DNA from: Cellulomonas sp. S1-8
GTDB taxonomy: Bacteria; Actinomycetota; Actinomycetes; Actinomycetales; Cellulomonadaceae
DNA length: 64,000 nucleotides
Assembly: GCF_026184235.1 (NCBI RefSeq)
Contig: NZ_CP110806.1
Location: 310,001-374,000 of the forward strand
Direction of reading: 5' to 3'
This document shows positions 51,063 through 60,056 of this stretch, in pieces (the first letter of the stretch is position 1; each line of letters begins with the position of its first letter). A model generated the notes under the pieces. The model saw only the letters and a program-made list of their open reading frames with translations. It was not told the origin of the DNA and did not search any database. The position numbers were made by a program, and so were the translations under genes.

Positions 51063-53222
51063 ATGCACGAGCCCCCGGATCGACGACGACGAGGGCTGCG
51101 CGGGGCGGACGTCGCGTCGGCGGTGGGGTCGCTGGCCTCGACCGCGGTCGCGCTGCTCGCGGTGGCGGCACTGTCGGACAGCCTCCGGCTGGGCGTCGTC
51201 GAGGCCGTCGGGGTCGCCGTCCTCGTCGCGGTCCTCGACCTGGTCGCCCGGCCGGTCCTGCGGCTGCTCGCGCACCGGGGCGGGGCGGGCGTCGCCCTCC
51301 TCCTCGGACTCACGGTGCAGCTGGGGGCCGTGCTGCTCGCGCTGCGCGTGGTGACGCGCGACTCGGCCGTCCCGGTGCGCACGGCGGCCGTGACGCTGCT
51401 CGTGGTCGGTCTGACGGGGGCGGTCGTGCGGTGGTGCCTCGCCTCGGGCGACCACGAGTACGTCGTCGCCGACCTGGTCGCGCGGGCGCGACGGCACGAC
51501 CCGTCGCGGGGTCGGTCCGGCGCGGCGGGACGGCCGGGCGTCGTCATCGTGCAGATCGACGGGCTGCCGTACCCCCTGCTCGACCAGGGCGTCGTCTCGG
51601 GCAACCTCCCGACGCTGGCGCGGTGGGTGCGGTCGGGGCGGTACACGGCGCAGCCGTGGTGGGTGCGGGTGCCCTCCACGACCCCGGCCAGCCAGGCCGG
51701 GCTGCTGCACGGGTGCAACGACGGGATCCCCGCGTTCCGGTGGTACGACCCCGAGCTGGGCCGGCTCGTCGTCGCCAACCGGCCCGCCGACGCCGCCCTC
51801 ATCGAGCAGCGGCTGTCCGACGGCGCAGGGCTGCTCGCCGAGGGCGGCGTGAGCATCGGGAACCTCTTCTCGGGCGACGCGCCCACGAACCTCCTGGTGA
51901 TGAGCCGCGCGGGCCGACGGGGAGGTCTCGGCCCGGGCGGGGCCTACCTCCGGTTCTTCGCCAGCCCGTTCGTCCTCGCGCGGGCGACGCTCTCGACCGT
52001 GGGGGAGATGGTCAAGGAGCTGTTCCAGGCGCGGCAGCAGCGTGCCCGCGGCATCGAGCCCCGCACGCACCGGGGGTGGGACTACGTCGTGCTCCGGGGA
52101 CTGACGAACGCGCTGATGCGTCACCTGACCGTCGGGCTGGTCGCCGACCAGATGGTGCGAGGTGCGCCCGTGATCTACGTGAACTTCGTCGACTACGACG
52201 AGATCGCCCACCACGCGGGCCCGGCGCGCCGGGAGTCGCTCGACGCGCTCGCGGGGATCGACCGGGTCCTGCGGACCCTCGAGGAGATCCTGCCCGCAGC
52301 GGGCCGCGACTACCGGTTCGTCGTCCTGTCCGACCACGGCCAGTCGCAGGGGCCGACGTTCCGCCAGCTCACCGGCCGGTCGCTCGAGGACGTCGTCCGC
52401 GGGCTGACGACCGTCGACCCGGACGGCGCCGTCGCGGCGACCGGCGACGCGGAGAGCTGGGGCCAGCTCAACACCCTGCTGGCCGACGTCCTCTCGGCGT
52501 CGCCCGTCACCTCCCCCCTGGCCGAGCGGCACGCGCGCAGGGCGTCGCGCGGCGGCACCGGGGCCGGGACCGACGCCCGGGGACGGCGCGGCCAGGGTCC
52601 GCCCGCGGTGTGCGACCTCGTCGTGGCCGCCTCCGGGTGCCTGGGCCTCGTGTGGTTCCCCGCCGCCGCGGGCCGCGACCTCGAGGACCTGCGCTCGCGT
52701 CATCCGGCGCTGGTCCCGGGCCTGCTCGCGGAGCCGGCCGTCGGGTTCGTCGTCGTGCGCAGCTCCCAGGGTCCGCTCGCGCTGTCGACGACGGGCGTGC
52801 ACGTGCTGCGCACCGGGACGGTGACCGGCGAGGACCCGCTCGCGGACTACGGGCCCGACGCCTGCCGCGACCTGCTGCGCGTGGCCTCGATGGTCGAGGC
52901 CCCCGACGTCCTGGTGCACTCGACGGTCGACCCCTCGACCGGGGAGGTCCACGCGTTCGAGGAGCTCGTGGGGTCGCACGGGGGGCTGGGCGGGGACCAG
53001 AACCACGCCGTCCTGCTGCACCCGGCGGAGTGGCCGCTGGCGCAGGACGGCTCGGATCCCGACGGCCGGCACGTGCTGCGCGGCGCCGACGCCGTCCACC
53101 GGCAGCTGGTCCGCTGGCTCGAGGACGCCGGGCTGCGGACGGTGGGCGTCGACGGCCGGCGCGACGACGTCCCGTCCACCGTGCCGAGGACGTCGACCTC
53201 GACGGTCGATCCCGCCTCGTGA
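51063..53222 (+). CDS. Membrane phosphodiesterase of the alkaline-phosphatase superfamily
   Basis: 719 residues. N-terminal four-helix membrane module like phage holin 4 (VGSLASTAVALLAVAALSD, VEAVGVAVLVAVLDLVARPVLRLLA), then a type I phosphodiesterase domain: VVIVQIDGLPYPLL (metal-binding Asp), PSTTPASQAGLLHG with the nucleophile Thr, YVNFVDYDEIAHHAGP (Asp, His) and VVLSDHGQSQGPTF (Asp, His). It likely hydrolyses phosphodiester or phosphoglycerol groups at the cell surface. ATG at 51063 with GGAGG eight bases before. Ends before a 17-bp hairpin. Confidence 0.9.
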   Translation: MHEPPDRRRRGLRGADVASAVGSLASTAVALLAVAALSDSLRLGVVEAVGVAVLVAVLDLVARPVLRLLAHRGGAGVALLLGLTVQLGAVLLALRVVTRDSAVPVRTAAVTLLVVGLTGAVVRWCLASGDHEYVVADLVARARRHDPSRGRSGAAGRPGVVIVQIDGLPYPLLDQGVVSGNLPTLARWVRSGRYTAQPWWVRVPSTTPASQAGLLHGCNDGIPAFRWYDPELGRLVVANRPADAALIEQRLSDGAGLLAEGGVSIGNLFSGDAPTNLLVMSRAGRRGGLGPGGAYLRFFASPFVLARATLSTVGEMVKELFQARQQRARGIEPRTHRGWDYVVLRGLTNALMRHLTVGLVADQMVRGAPVIYVNFVDYDEIAHHAGPARRESLDALAGIDRVLRTLEEILPAAGRDYRFVVLSDHGQSQGPTFRQLTGRSLEDVVRGLTTVDPDGAVAATGDAESWGQLNTLLADVLSASPVTSPLAERHARRASRGGTGAGTDARGRRGQGPPAVCDLVVAASGCLGLVWFPAAAGRDLEDLRSRHPALVPGLLAEPAVGFVVVRSSQGPLALSTTGVHVLRTGTVTGEDPLADYGPDACRDLLRVASMVEAPDVLVHSTVDPSTGEVHAFEELVGSHGGLGGDQNHAVLLHPAEWPLAQDGSDPDGRHVLRGADAVHRQLVRWLEDAGLRTVGVDGRRDDVPSTVPRTSTSTVDPAS

Positions 53223-53235
53223 GACGAGGCCGTCG

Positions 53236-53291
53236 CGAGACCGGGCTGAGTCAGCGATGAGCTCCTGGTACGACGACTCAGCCCGGTCTCG
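53236..53291 (+). terminator. 17-bp perfect hairpin after phosphodiesterase
   Basis: Bases 53236-53252 pair with 53275-53291 around a 22-base loop. Confidence 0.85.
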
Positions 53292-53373
53292 TCGAGGCGC
53301 CGTCCCAGGACGTGGTCCTCGGCCGGCCGTTCCTCACGCGGCGCGTCGTGGCCGACCGGCGCTCACCTGAGAC

Positions 53374-54075
53374 ATGCGTACGGTGGCCGCCATGGCCACC
53401 CGACCCGCGGACGACGTCACCTCGCGCGCCGACGTCGCGACTGACCCCCTGGCGCCCCTGCGCGACGCGGACCGCCGCGCCCGCCGGATCGCCACGGCCA
53501 CCGTCGGCGGCACCCTCGTCGGGATGGCCGCGGCCGCGACCATCCCGCTGTGGTCCGCGCAGGAGCGCCTGCGGCCGGTCCTGTCGGCCGGCGACGTCCG
53601 GCAGGCGGTGCTCTGGGAGTGGGACCTCGGCCTGCACGACGGGTGGTGGGCGTTCGGGCTGGTCCTCCTCGTGCCGTGCCTCATGGTCGCGGCGGGTGCG
53701 GTCGTCGCGCGGCGCCGGCTCACGCGGGCGTCAGGCGCGGACGCCTTCCGCTCGGCGACGACACCTGCCGCCGGACCCGGCCAGGGTGGGGTCACGGCCG
53801 CTCAGCGTGAGGCGCGGGAGCGGGGCCGGCGCGGGAGGATCCGCACGCAGCAGGGCCACGTCGTCGCGCGCGAGCGCCGGGCCCTGAGCGTCTGGACGAC
53901 CCTCGGTGGGACGTTCGCGCTGGTCCTGGGGACGTGGTTCGGCACGGCGCTCGCGGTCTCCGCGTCCGGCCTGCGGGCCACGACGGCGGGGGTCTGGCTC
54001 ACGGCGGCGTCGTGGTGGGTCGTCCTGGTCCCGCTGGCCCTGTGGGGCGTGCTCACCACGGCCCGTCGGCGCTGA
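53374..54075 (+). CDS. Membrane protein of unknown function
   Basis: 233 residues with four probable helices: TATVGGTLVGMAAAATIPLW, WWAFGLVLLVPCLMVAAGAVVA, TTLGGTFALVLGTWFGTALAVSA and TAASWWVVLVPLALWGVL. A charged loop (TAAQREARERGRRGRIRTQQGH) lies in the middle. No family was recognised. ATG at 53374 or 53392; no strong ribosome site. Confidence 0.6.
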   Translation: MRTVAAMATRPADDVTSRADVATDPLAPLRDADRRARRIATATVGGTLVGMAAAATIPLWSAQERLRPVLSAGDVRQAVLWEWDLGLHDGWWAFGLVLLVPCLMVAAGAVVARRRLTRASGADAFRSATTPAAGPGQGGVTAAQREARERGRRGRIRTQQGHVVARERRALSVWTTLGGTFALVLGTWFGTALAVSASGLRATTAGVWLTAASWWVVLVPLALWGVLTTARRR

Positions 54076-54117
54076 CCTCCCGGCGCCGCAGGACGCACGC
54101 GGGCGGCCGCCCCCGCG

Positions 54118-55680
54118 TCACCACTGCGAGCGGGCGTAGTCCTTCAAGAAGCAGCCGTACAGGTCCTCGCCGGCCTCGCCGCGGACGATCGGGTCGTACA
54201 CCCGCGCGGCGCCGTCGACCAGGTCGAGGGGGGCGTGGAATCCCTCCTCGGCGAGCCGGACCTTGGTGTAGTGGGGGCGCTCGTCGGTGATCCAGCCGGT
54301 GTCGACGGCGGTCATGAGGATGCCGTCGTCCAGCATCTCGGCCGCGCTGGTGCGCGTGAGCATGTTGAGCGCTGCCTTGCTCATGTTGGTGTGCGGGTGG
54401 CCGGGGCCCTTGTAGCCGCGGGAGAACACGCCCTCCATCGCGGAGACGTTGACGATGTACGTGCGGCGGGCGGGCGATGCCGCGAGGGCGGGTCGCAGGC
54501 GGCTGATGAGGATGAACGGCGCGGTCTGGTTGCAGAGCTGGACCTCGAGCAGCTCCATGGGGTCGACCTGCTCGACGGTCGCGACCCAGCTGTTGGTCTC
54601 GGCGACGTCGGGGATCAGGCCGCCCGCGTCGATCGACGTGCCGGCGACGAGCCGCTCGAGGGACGCGGCCTGCGCCGTCAGGGACTGGGCGACGAGCTCG
54701 TCGGCGTCGCGGGCCGCGCGCTCGATCGCCAGCGCCGGGCTGGACAGCTCGCTGACGGACCCGGCCAGCGCTCGCGGGTGCGCGTCGCTGGTGTGCCCGA
54801 ACGTCGTGATCATGCGCGCGGCCTCGGCCGGCAGCGGCGCCGACTCGGCGTCGGCGATCCGCGAGTACGCGCCCGGGAGCCGCCGCACGGTCTGCGCGGC
54901 GTTGTTGATGAGGACGTCCAACGGGCCCTGCGCGGCGACGTGGTCCGCGAGCGAGACGACCTGCGCCGGGTCGCGCAGGTCGATCCCGACGACGTGCAGC
55001 CGGTCCAGCCAGTCGGCCGCGTCGTCCATAGCGCTGAACCGCCGGACGGCGTCGCGCGGGAACCGGGTCGTGATCGTCAGGTCGGCGCCGTCGCGCAGCA
55101 GGCGCAGCGCGATGTACATGCCGATCTTGGCGCGGCCCCCGGTGAGCAGCGCGCGGCGGCCCGTCAGGTCCGTGCGGGCGTCCCGCTTGGCGTGGTGCAG
55201 GGCCGCGCACGGCGGGCAGAGCTGGTGGTAGAACGCGTCGACGACCGTGTAGTCCTGCTTGCAGACGTAGCAGGCGCGCGCCCGCAGCAGGGTGCCGGCG
55301 GTCGCGGCCGTCGTCGCGGACGTCAGGCCCAGGCCGTTGGTCTCGTCGTCGATGCGCCCCGGGCTCCCGGTGGCGGTCGCCGCGACGACGGCGGCGTCGG
55401 CCTCGGCGATCAGCCGCCGCTTCTCACCCCGCCGGTGCTTCTTGGCGGCCTTGAACAGCGACGACGACGCGCGCCGGGCCGCCGCGTGCTGCGGGTGCTC
55501 CTGCGGCAGGACGGCGACCTGGTCCATGACCCGCAGGAACGTCGCGAAGTCGCCCGGGGTGACGCCGGGCTGCTCGGGCTGCGTGGCCTGCTCGGGCTCA
55601 GTGGCCTCGGAGGTGGCACCGGGGGTGCCGTCCGGGGCGTCGTCGGCGTGCTGCGCCGGCGTGCTCGTCTGCGCGCTCAT
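54118..55680 (-). CDS. SDR-fold protein with zinc-ribbon insertion and missing catalytic Tyr
   Basis: 520 residues. An acidic, disordered N-terminus (1-40), a helical region, a CYVCKQDY...LCPPC cysteine pair set (about 135-160) that should bind zinc, and then a short-chain dehydrogenase fold: TGGRAKIGMYIAL nucleotide loop, DVLINNAAQTVRR, VNVSAMEGVFSRG with the Ser. At the YxxxK position the protein reads TNMSKAALN, so the catalytic Tyr is Thr. Either a non-enzymatic NAD(P)-sensor or an altered enzyme. ATG at 55680. Encoded alone. Confidence 0.8.
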   Translation of the reverse strand: MSAQTSTPAQHADDAPDGTPGATSEATEPEQATQPEQPGVTPGDFATFLRVMDQVAVLPQEHPQHAAARRASSSLFKAAKKHRRGEKRRLIAEADAAVVAATATGSPGRIDDETNGLGLTSATTAATAGTLLRARACYVCKQDYTVVDAFYHQLCPPCAALHHAKRDARTDLTGRRALLTGGRAKIGMYIALRLLRDGADLTITTRFPRDAVRRFSAMDDAADWLDRLHVVGIDLRDPAQVVSLADHVAAQGPLDVLINNAAQTVRRLPGAYSRIADAESAPLPAEAARMITTFGHTSDAHPRALAGSVSELSSPALAIERAARDADELVAQSLTAQAASLERLVAGTSIDAGGLIPDVAETNSWVATVEQVDPMELLEVQLCNQTAPFILISRLRPALAASPARRTYIVNVSAMEGVFSRGYKGPGHPHTNMSKAALNMLTRTSAAEMLDDGILMTAVDTGWITDERPHYTKVRLAEEGFHAPLDLVDGAARVYDPIVRGEAGEDLYGCFLKDYARSQW

Positions 55681-55847
55681 GCGCCGTCCGTCCTGCGTGG
55701 GGTGGGCCCGCGCGGGGTCGCAGGCCCGGAGAATTCTACGCGGCCCCGCGTCGGGACGGGTCCTGCCGGCCCGCGTTCACCCCGTGACCGTGACCATGAC
55801 CGTGACGGCGCGGCACGGCGCGCCGGGGGCATCCGCGCAGGGGCCCG

Positions 55848-57134
55848 TCAGCCGGGGTCCGGGGAGCGGTCCGGCCGCCCGCAGCCGGCGGCGCGTTCCA
55901 GCAGCAGGGCCCGCTCGCGCGCGTTGCGGGTCAGCGACGCGGCCCGCTCGAGCTCGAGCCGCGCCTCGGCGTGCCGCCCCAGCCGGGTCAGGAGGTCACC
56001 GCGCACGCTGGGCAGCAGGTGGTAGCCCTGCATCGACGGGACGGCCACGAGCTGGTCCACCAGCGCGAGCCCGGCCTGCGGCCCGAACGCCATGGACAGC
56101 GCGACCGCACGGTTCAGCTCGACCACCGGGGACGGGGTCGCGGCCGCCAGCTGCTCGTAGAGCGCGGCGATGCGCACCCAGTCGGTGTCCTCGAAGCGAC
56201 GTGCCCGGGCGTGGCAGGCGGCGATCGCGGCCTGCAGCACGTACGGGCCGGGCGTGCCGTCGAGCAGCGCCTCGGCCCGTGCCAGTGCGGCCGCGCCGCG
56301 GCGGAGCAGCAGCCGGTCCCAGCGGGCCCGGTTCTGGTCGGCCAGCAGGACCGGCCGACCGTCGGGGCCCGTGCGGGCGGCCGTGCGGGAGGCCTGCAGC
56401 TCCATGAGCGCGACCAGGCCGTGCACCTCGGGCTCGCGCGGTGCCAGCCGGGCCAGGACCCGGCCCAGGCGCAGGGCGTCCTCGCAGAGCGCCGGCCGCA
56501 TCCAGTCGTCGCCGGTGGTGGCCGAGTACCCCTCGTTGAAGATGAGGTAGACAACCTCGAGGACCGAGGAGAGCCGGGCGGCGAGGTCGTCGCCCTGCGG
56601 CACCTCGAACGGCACCCGGGCCTTGGCCAGGCTCGCCTTGGCGCGCACGATCCGTTGCGCCACGGTCGGTTCGGGTATCAGGAAGGCCCGGGCGATCTCC
56701 CCGGTGGTCAGGCCTCCCAGCAGGCGCAGGGTCAGTGCGACGCGGGCCCGGGTGGGGAGCACCGGGTGGCAGGCGACGAACATGAGCCGCAGCAGGTCGT
56801 CACCGATGCCGTCGTCCTCGGCGACCGTCGCGCCGACGTCCGGGGTGGACTCCTCGAGCTCCCGTCCGACCTCCTCGACCTTGCGCCGCAAGGTCGCCTC
56901 GCGCCGGATCCGGTCGATCGCGCGACGCCTCGCGACGGTCATCAGCCACGCACCGGGGTTGCGCGGCACGCCCTGGTCGGGCCACTGCTCGAGCGCCGCG
57001 ACCAGGGCGTCCTGCGCCAGCTCCTCGGCCACGCCGACGTCACGGACGAGCCGGGTCAGCCCGGCGACGAGCCGGGGCGCCTCGATCCGCCAGACGGCCT
57101 CGACGGCACGGTGGGCGTCGGTGGACACCGTCAC
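55848..57134 (-). CDS. ECF42-type sigma factor with TPR-like C-terminal extension
   Basis: 428 residues. Sigma-70 region 2 (VWRIEAPRLVAGLTRLVRDVGVAEELAQDALVAALEQWP) and region 4 (LTLRLLGGLTTGEIARAFLIPEPTVAQRIVRAK) are followed by a long DUF6596/TPR-like extension (VYLIFNEGYSATTGDDW, ELNRAVALSMAFGPQAGLALVDQL). This layout with a DGPF partner defines ECF42. The extension is thought to be needed for activity. Same strand as the DGPF gene 90 bases upstream, and a fitting promoter lies before that gene. GTG at 57134. Confidence 0.93.
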   Translation of the reverse strand: MTVSTDAHRAVEAVWRIEAPRLVAGLTRLVRDVGVAEELAQDALVAALEQWPDQGVPRNPGAWLMTVARRRAIDRIRREATLRRKVEEVGRELEESTPDVGATVAEDDGIGDDLLRLMFVACHPVLPTRARVALTLRLLGGLTTGEIARAFLIPEPTVAQRIVRAKASLAKARVPFEVPQGDDLAARLSSVLEVVYLIFNEGYSATTGDDWMRPALCEDALRLGRVLARLAPREPEVHGLVALMELQASRTAARTGPDGRPVLLADQNRARWDRLLLRRGAAALARAEALLDGTPGPYVLQAAIAACHARARRFEDTDWVRIAALYEQLAAATPSPVVELNRAVALSMAFGPQAGLALVDQLVAVPSMQGYHLLPSVRGDLLTRLGRHAEARLELERAASLTRNARERALLLERAAGCGRPDRSPDPG

Positions 57135-57223
57135 CGTCTACCCCACCGCGCCATCGGGCGCAACGGTGCCCCTGCCGGGCGGGCTCGCGCGGGGCGTCAC
57201 GCGAGGCGCCACGGCGGTCCTGG

Positions 57224-57652
57224 TCAGGTCCCGGCGACGGTCGCGCGCCGCCTCTCCACGGCCTCCTGCTGCTCGGGGGTGAAGCTCTCACCGAAGTCGT
57301 CGGCGTGGAAGACCCGCCGGATCTCGATGTTGGTCGGCCCGTCGCCCGACCGCTCGACGGGGCAGCGCTCGAACCACGCGACGCACTCCTCGAGCGACTT
57401 CATCTCGACCAGGAAGTAGCCGGCGACGAGCTCCTTGGTCTCGGTGAACGGCCCGTCGACGACGGTCCGCTCGTCGCCGTCGAAGTAGATCCGGGCGCCC
57501 TGGGCGCTGGACGCGAGGCCGCCGGCGTCCAGCAGGACGCCCGCGTCGACCATCTCCTGGACGAACCCGCCCATCGTGTCGAAGTCCTCGGTGGCGGGCA
57601 GCACACCGGCCTCGCTGTCCGCCGTGGCCTTGACGATCACCATGAACCGCAT
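57224..57652 (-). CDS. DGPF (YCII-like) protein, ECF42 partner
   Basis: 142 residues: MRFMVIVKATADSEAG, GARIYFDGDERTVVDGPFTETKELVAGYFLVEM in two blocks with the DGPF motif (VVDGPF), and VEMKSLEECVAWFERCP. Such proteins of the YCII/DGPF family are encoded with ECF42 sigma factors; biochemical function is unknown. ATG at 57652 with GGAGGAG eight bases before. Confidence 0.93.
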   Translation of the reverse strand: MRFMVIVKATADSEAGVLPATEDFDTMGGFVQEMVDAGVLLDAGGLASSAQGARIYFDGDERTVVDGPFTETKELVAGYFLVEMKSLEECVAWFERCPVERSGDGPTNIEIRRVFHADDFGESFTPEQQEAVERRRATVAGT

Positions 57653-57690
57653 CGCTGTCTCCTCCGGGTCGGTCGTCGTGTCACCTGTGC

Positions 57691-57717
57691 GTCGAACGGG
57701 GACCGGCCCGGTCGACA
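57691..57717 (-). promoter_or_regulatory. ECF42-type autoregulated promoter
   Basis: On the minus strand TGTCGA (57717-57712) is followed after 17 bases by CGAC (57694-57691), about 40 bases before the DGPF start. As recalled from work on the Streptomyces venezuelae ECF42 system, its targets carry TGTCGA at -35 and CGA[C/T] at -10. Confidence 0.7.
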
Positions 57718-57830
57718 CCCGGGGGCAACCGGGCGACCGGGGTGCGATCCGGCCCCGATCCGGGCCCCGGTGCCCTAGCCTCTGACCGTCCCTCCCCGCG
57801 TCACCGACGACGCCCGCCACAGAGGTCCTC

Positions 57831-59042
57831 ATGCACCGGTCCCTCGTGTCCTGTCTCGCGGCAGCCGCCCTCGCCGCGGGCTTCCTGACGGCCCTGCCGA
57901 CCGCCGCGTCGGCTGCGCCGGGGCCGGGTGAGCCGGTCCTCGACATCGCGCACTCGCTGCCGACCGGCGGGATGAACCTGTGGCGGCTGCCCATCGCCGC
58001 GGAGAACCCGACGCTGGGCCAGCCGATGCTGCAGGCGACCCTCGAGGCGGGCGGCTTCCGCTACGACCGGTCGCGCACGGCCACCGGCGACTTCGGCAAC
58101 GTGACCGGGGTCGACGACGGCAGCCCCGACCAGCTGATCTCCCACGGCCAGCCGAACGGCGGCGTGCTGCTGTGGGTCGTCGGCGGCGGTCCCGACGCGA
58201 CACCGCGGCTCTGGGCGGACCTGCGCGGCGGCGGCTGGAGCTGGGAGAGCTCCCGCCAGCTCGTCGGCGACGCCGACGGCGACGGGTACGACGACGTCAT
58301 CTCCGTCCACCGCACCGACGCCCCCACCGGTCCGGCCGCCAACGTGTGGGTGCACCGCGGCACGGGCGCCGGCTTCCAGGACCCGGCGCTGTGGGCGGTC
58401 GTCCCGCGCACCGTCGGCCCGTCCATGCCGTCGGACTTCCTGCCCGGTGAGCCGTTCGTGGACGTCCGCTACACCGTCGCCGACCTGAACGGCGACGGGT
58501 TCGACGACCTCGTCGCGACGCACCGCGGGAGCCGCCGACCGCTCGCCGGGATCGCGATGTACTACGCCCCCTGGATCAACACCGGAGCGGGCTTCGTCGC
58601 GCGCGCCGGCGCGGGGCCGGCACCCGCGTCCCAGGGCTGGTCCTACGACGCGAGCCGGGACGTGGCCGCCGACACCAACGGTGACGGGACCGACGAGCTC
58701 TTCACGATCCACCAGCAGCCGGGCGACGGCATCCTCGTCTGGGAGCGCTGGGGCGAGGCGCTCAACGTCCACGACCTGCGCTCCGACCTGCGCACCGGCG
58801 GGTGGAGCTACAGCGGCTCGCGTCAGGTCGCCGCCGACGTCAGCGGTGACGGCATCGACGAGCTCGTGAGCATCCACGACCAGGTCGGTGGCGGCCTGCT
58901 CGTCTGGGCGCACGGCTTCCAGCGACGCGGGAACCTGGGTGCGCTGCCCTCGGACCTCAGCGTCATCGCCGACCTGCGCGGCGGCGGCTGGGACTTCCGG
59001 GCGAGCCGCGAGAGCGTCGGCGTCGCGAACGGCACCCGCTAG
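57831..59042 (+). CDS. Secreted VCBS/FG-GAP repeat protein
   Basis: 403 residues: signal peptide (TAASA-APGPGE), then beta-propeller-like repeats each with a calcium loop: DADGDGYDDVISVH, DLNGDGFDDLVATH, DTNGDGTDELFTIH, DVSGDGIDELVSIH. Each is followed by a GGWSW/GWSY strand. Probably a surface or matrix Ca2+-binding, possibly glycan-binding, protein. ATG at 57831 with AGAGGT close to it. No partner is evident. Confidence 0.85.
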   Translation: MHRSLVSCLAAAALAAGFLTALPTAASAAPGPGEPVLDIAHSLPTGGMNLWRLPIAAENPTLGQPMLQATLEAGGFRYDRSRTATGDFGNVTGVDDGSPDQLISHGQPNGGVLLWVVGGGPDATPRLWADLRGGGWSWESSRQLVGDADGDGYDDVISVHRTDAPTGPAANVWVHRGTGAGFQDPALWAVVPRTVGPSMPSDFLPGEPFVDVRYTVADLNGDGFDDLVATHRGSRRPLAGIAMYYAPWINTGAGFVARAGAGPAPASQGWSYDASRDVAADTNGDGTDELFTIHQQPGDGILVWERWGEALNVHDLRSDLRTGGWSYSGSRQVAADVSGDGIDELVSIHDQVGGGLLVWAHGFQRRGNLGALPSDLSVIADLRGGGWDFRASRESVGVANGTR

Positions 59043-59077
59043 GCGCACCGGCCCGGCGTGCCGGACCCCGGGGCCCG

Positions 59078-60031
59078 TCACGCCACCCCGGCGGCCGTCG
59101 CGAACGACACCCCCGCCAACGCCTCGGACACCGTCCAGACCTTGGCCGCCTCCTCCGGGTCGCGCAGCGGCCGGTAGAGCGCGTGCTCGGCCGGGCCGCC
59201 CCCGAGGTTGCCGAACCCGTCGGGCCCGTAGATCCGCCCGCCGACGGCCTGCGGCGACGTCGCGGCGTACAGCGCGGGCAGCGCGGCGCTGTCCGGCGTC
59301 CCGAGCAGGATCCCCGCACGCGACAGCCGGCGGATCGTGGCGATCTGCGGGGTGTCGCGCTCGCGGCCCAGCTCCGGCCGGGCGCCGAGCAGGCTCGTCG
59401 GGGCGACGCCAGGGTGCGACAGGTTGCTGGTGATGCCCCAGCCGGCGGCGCGGCTGCGCCGCTCGAGCTCCTGCCCGAACAGCCCGAACGCGATCTTCGA
59501 CTGGCCGTAGGCACGTCGGCCGTCGTAGAAGGTCTCCCAGCTGAGGTCGTCCCAGTGCATCGCCCCGCTCCGGGCGGCGACGCTGACCTGGGACGTGATC
59601 CGGGCACGGCCCGCGACCAGCAGCGGCAGCAGGTGCGCGACGAGCGCCACGTGCCCCAGGTGGTTGGTGCCGAGCTGCAGCTCGAAGCCGTCGACGGTGG
59701 TCTGCCGCTCCGGTGGGGTCATCACCCCGGCGTTGTTGATCAGCAGGTGGATCGGCTGCCCGTCGGCGCGCAGCTCCTGGCCGAGGGCCGCGACCGACCC
59801 CAGGGACGCCAGGTCGAGGTCGCGCAGCGACACGCGGGCGCCGGGGTGCTCGTGCCGGATCCGGGCGACGGCGGCCTCGCCCTTGGACCGGTTGCGGACG
59901 GGCAGGATCACCTCCGCGCCGGCGCCGGCGAGGCGCTGGGCGATCTTCAGGCCGATCCCGTCGCTGGCTCCGGTGACGAGGGCGCGGCGGCCGGACAGGG
60001 CGGGCAGGGTCAGGTGGGGGGTGCGAGGCAT
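59078..60031 (-). CDS. Short-chain dehydrogenase/reductase
   Basis: 317 residues with complete motifs: [13 protein letters not shown] nucleotide loop, [19 protein letters not shown] (Ser) and YGQSK (Tyr-Lys). Similar to retinol-dehydrogenase-like SDRs of actinobacteria. It is 25 bases downstream of the DUF3159 gene, probably in the same transcript, and the divergent XRE regulator may control it. Confidence 0.92.
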   Translation of the reverse strand: MPRTPHLTLPALSGRRALVTGASDGIGLKIAQRLAGAGAEVILPVRNRSKGEAAVARIRHEHPGARVSLRDLDLASLGSVAALGQELRADGQPIHLLINNAGVMTPPERQTTVDGFELQLGTNHLGHVALVAHLLPLLVAGRARITSQVSVAARSGAMHWDDLSWETFYDGRRAYGQSKIAFGLFGQELERRSRAAGWGITSNLSHPGVAPTSLLGARPELGRERDTPQIATIRRLSRAGILLGTPDSAALPALYAATSPQAVGGRIYGPDGFGNLGGGPAEHALYRPLRDPEEAAKVWTVSEALAGVSFATAAGVA

Positions 60032-60056
60032 GGCGGTGCTCCAGGTGTCGGGGGTG

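Noticed and set aside
55784..55808. GTGACCGTGACCATGACCGTGACGG as an operator
   Set aside because: It is a degenerate six-base repeat between two unrelated minus-strand genes, without dyad symmetry that fits a regulator.
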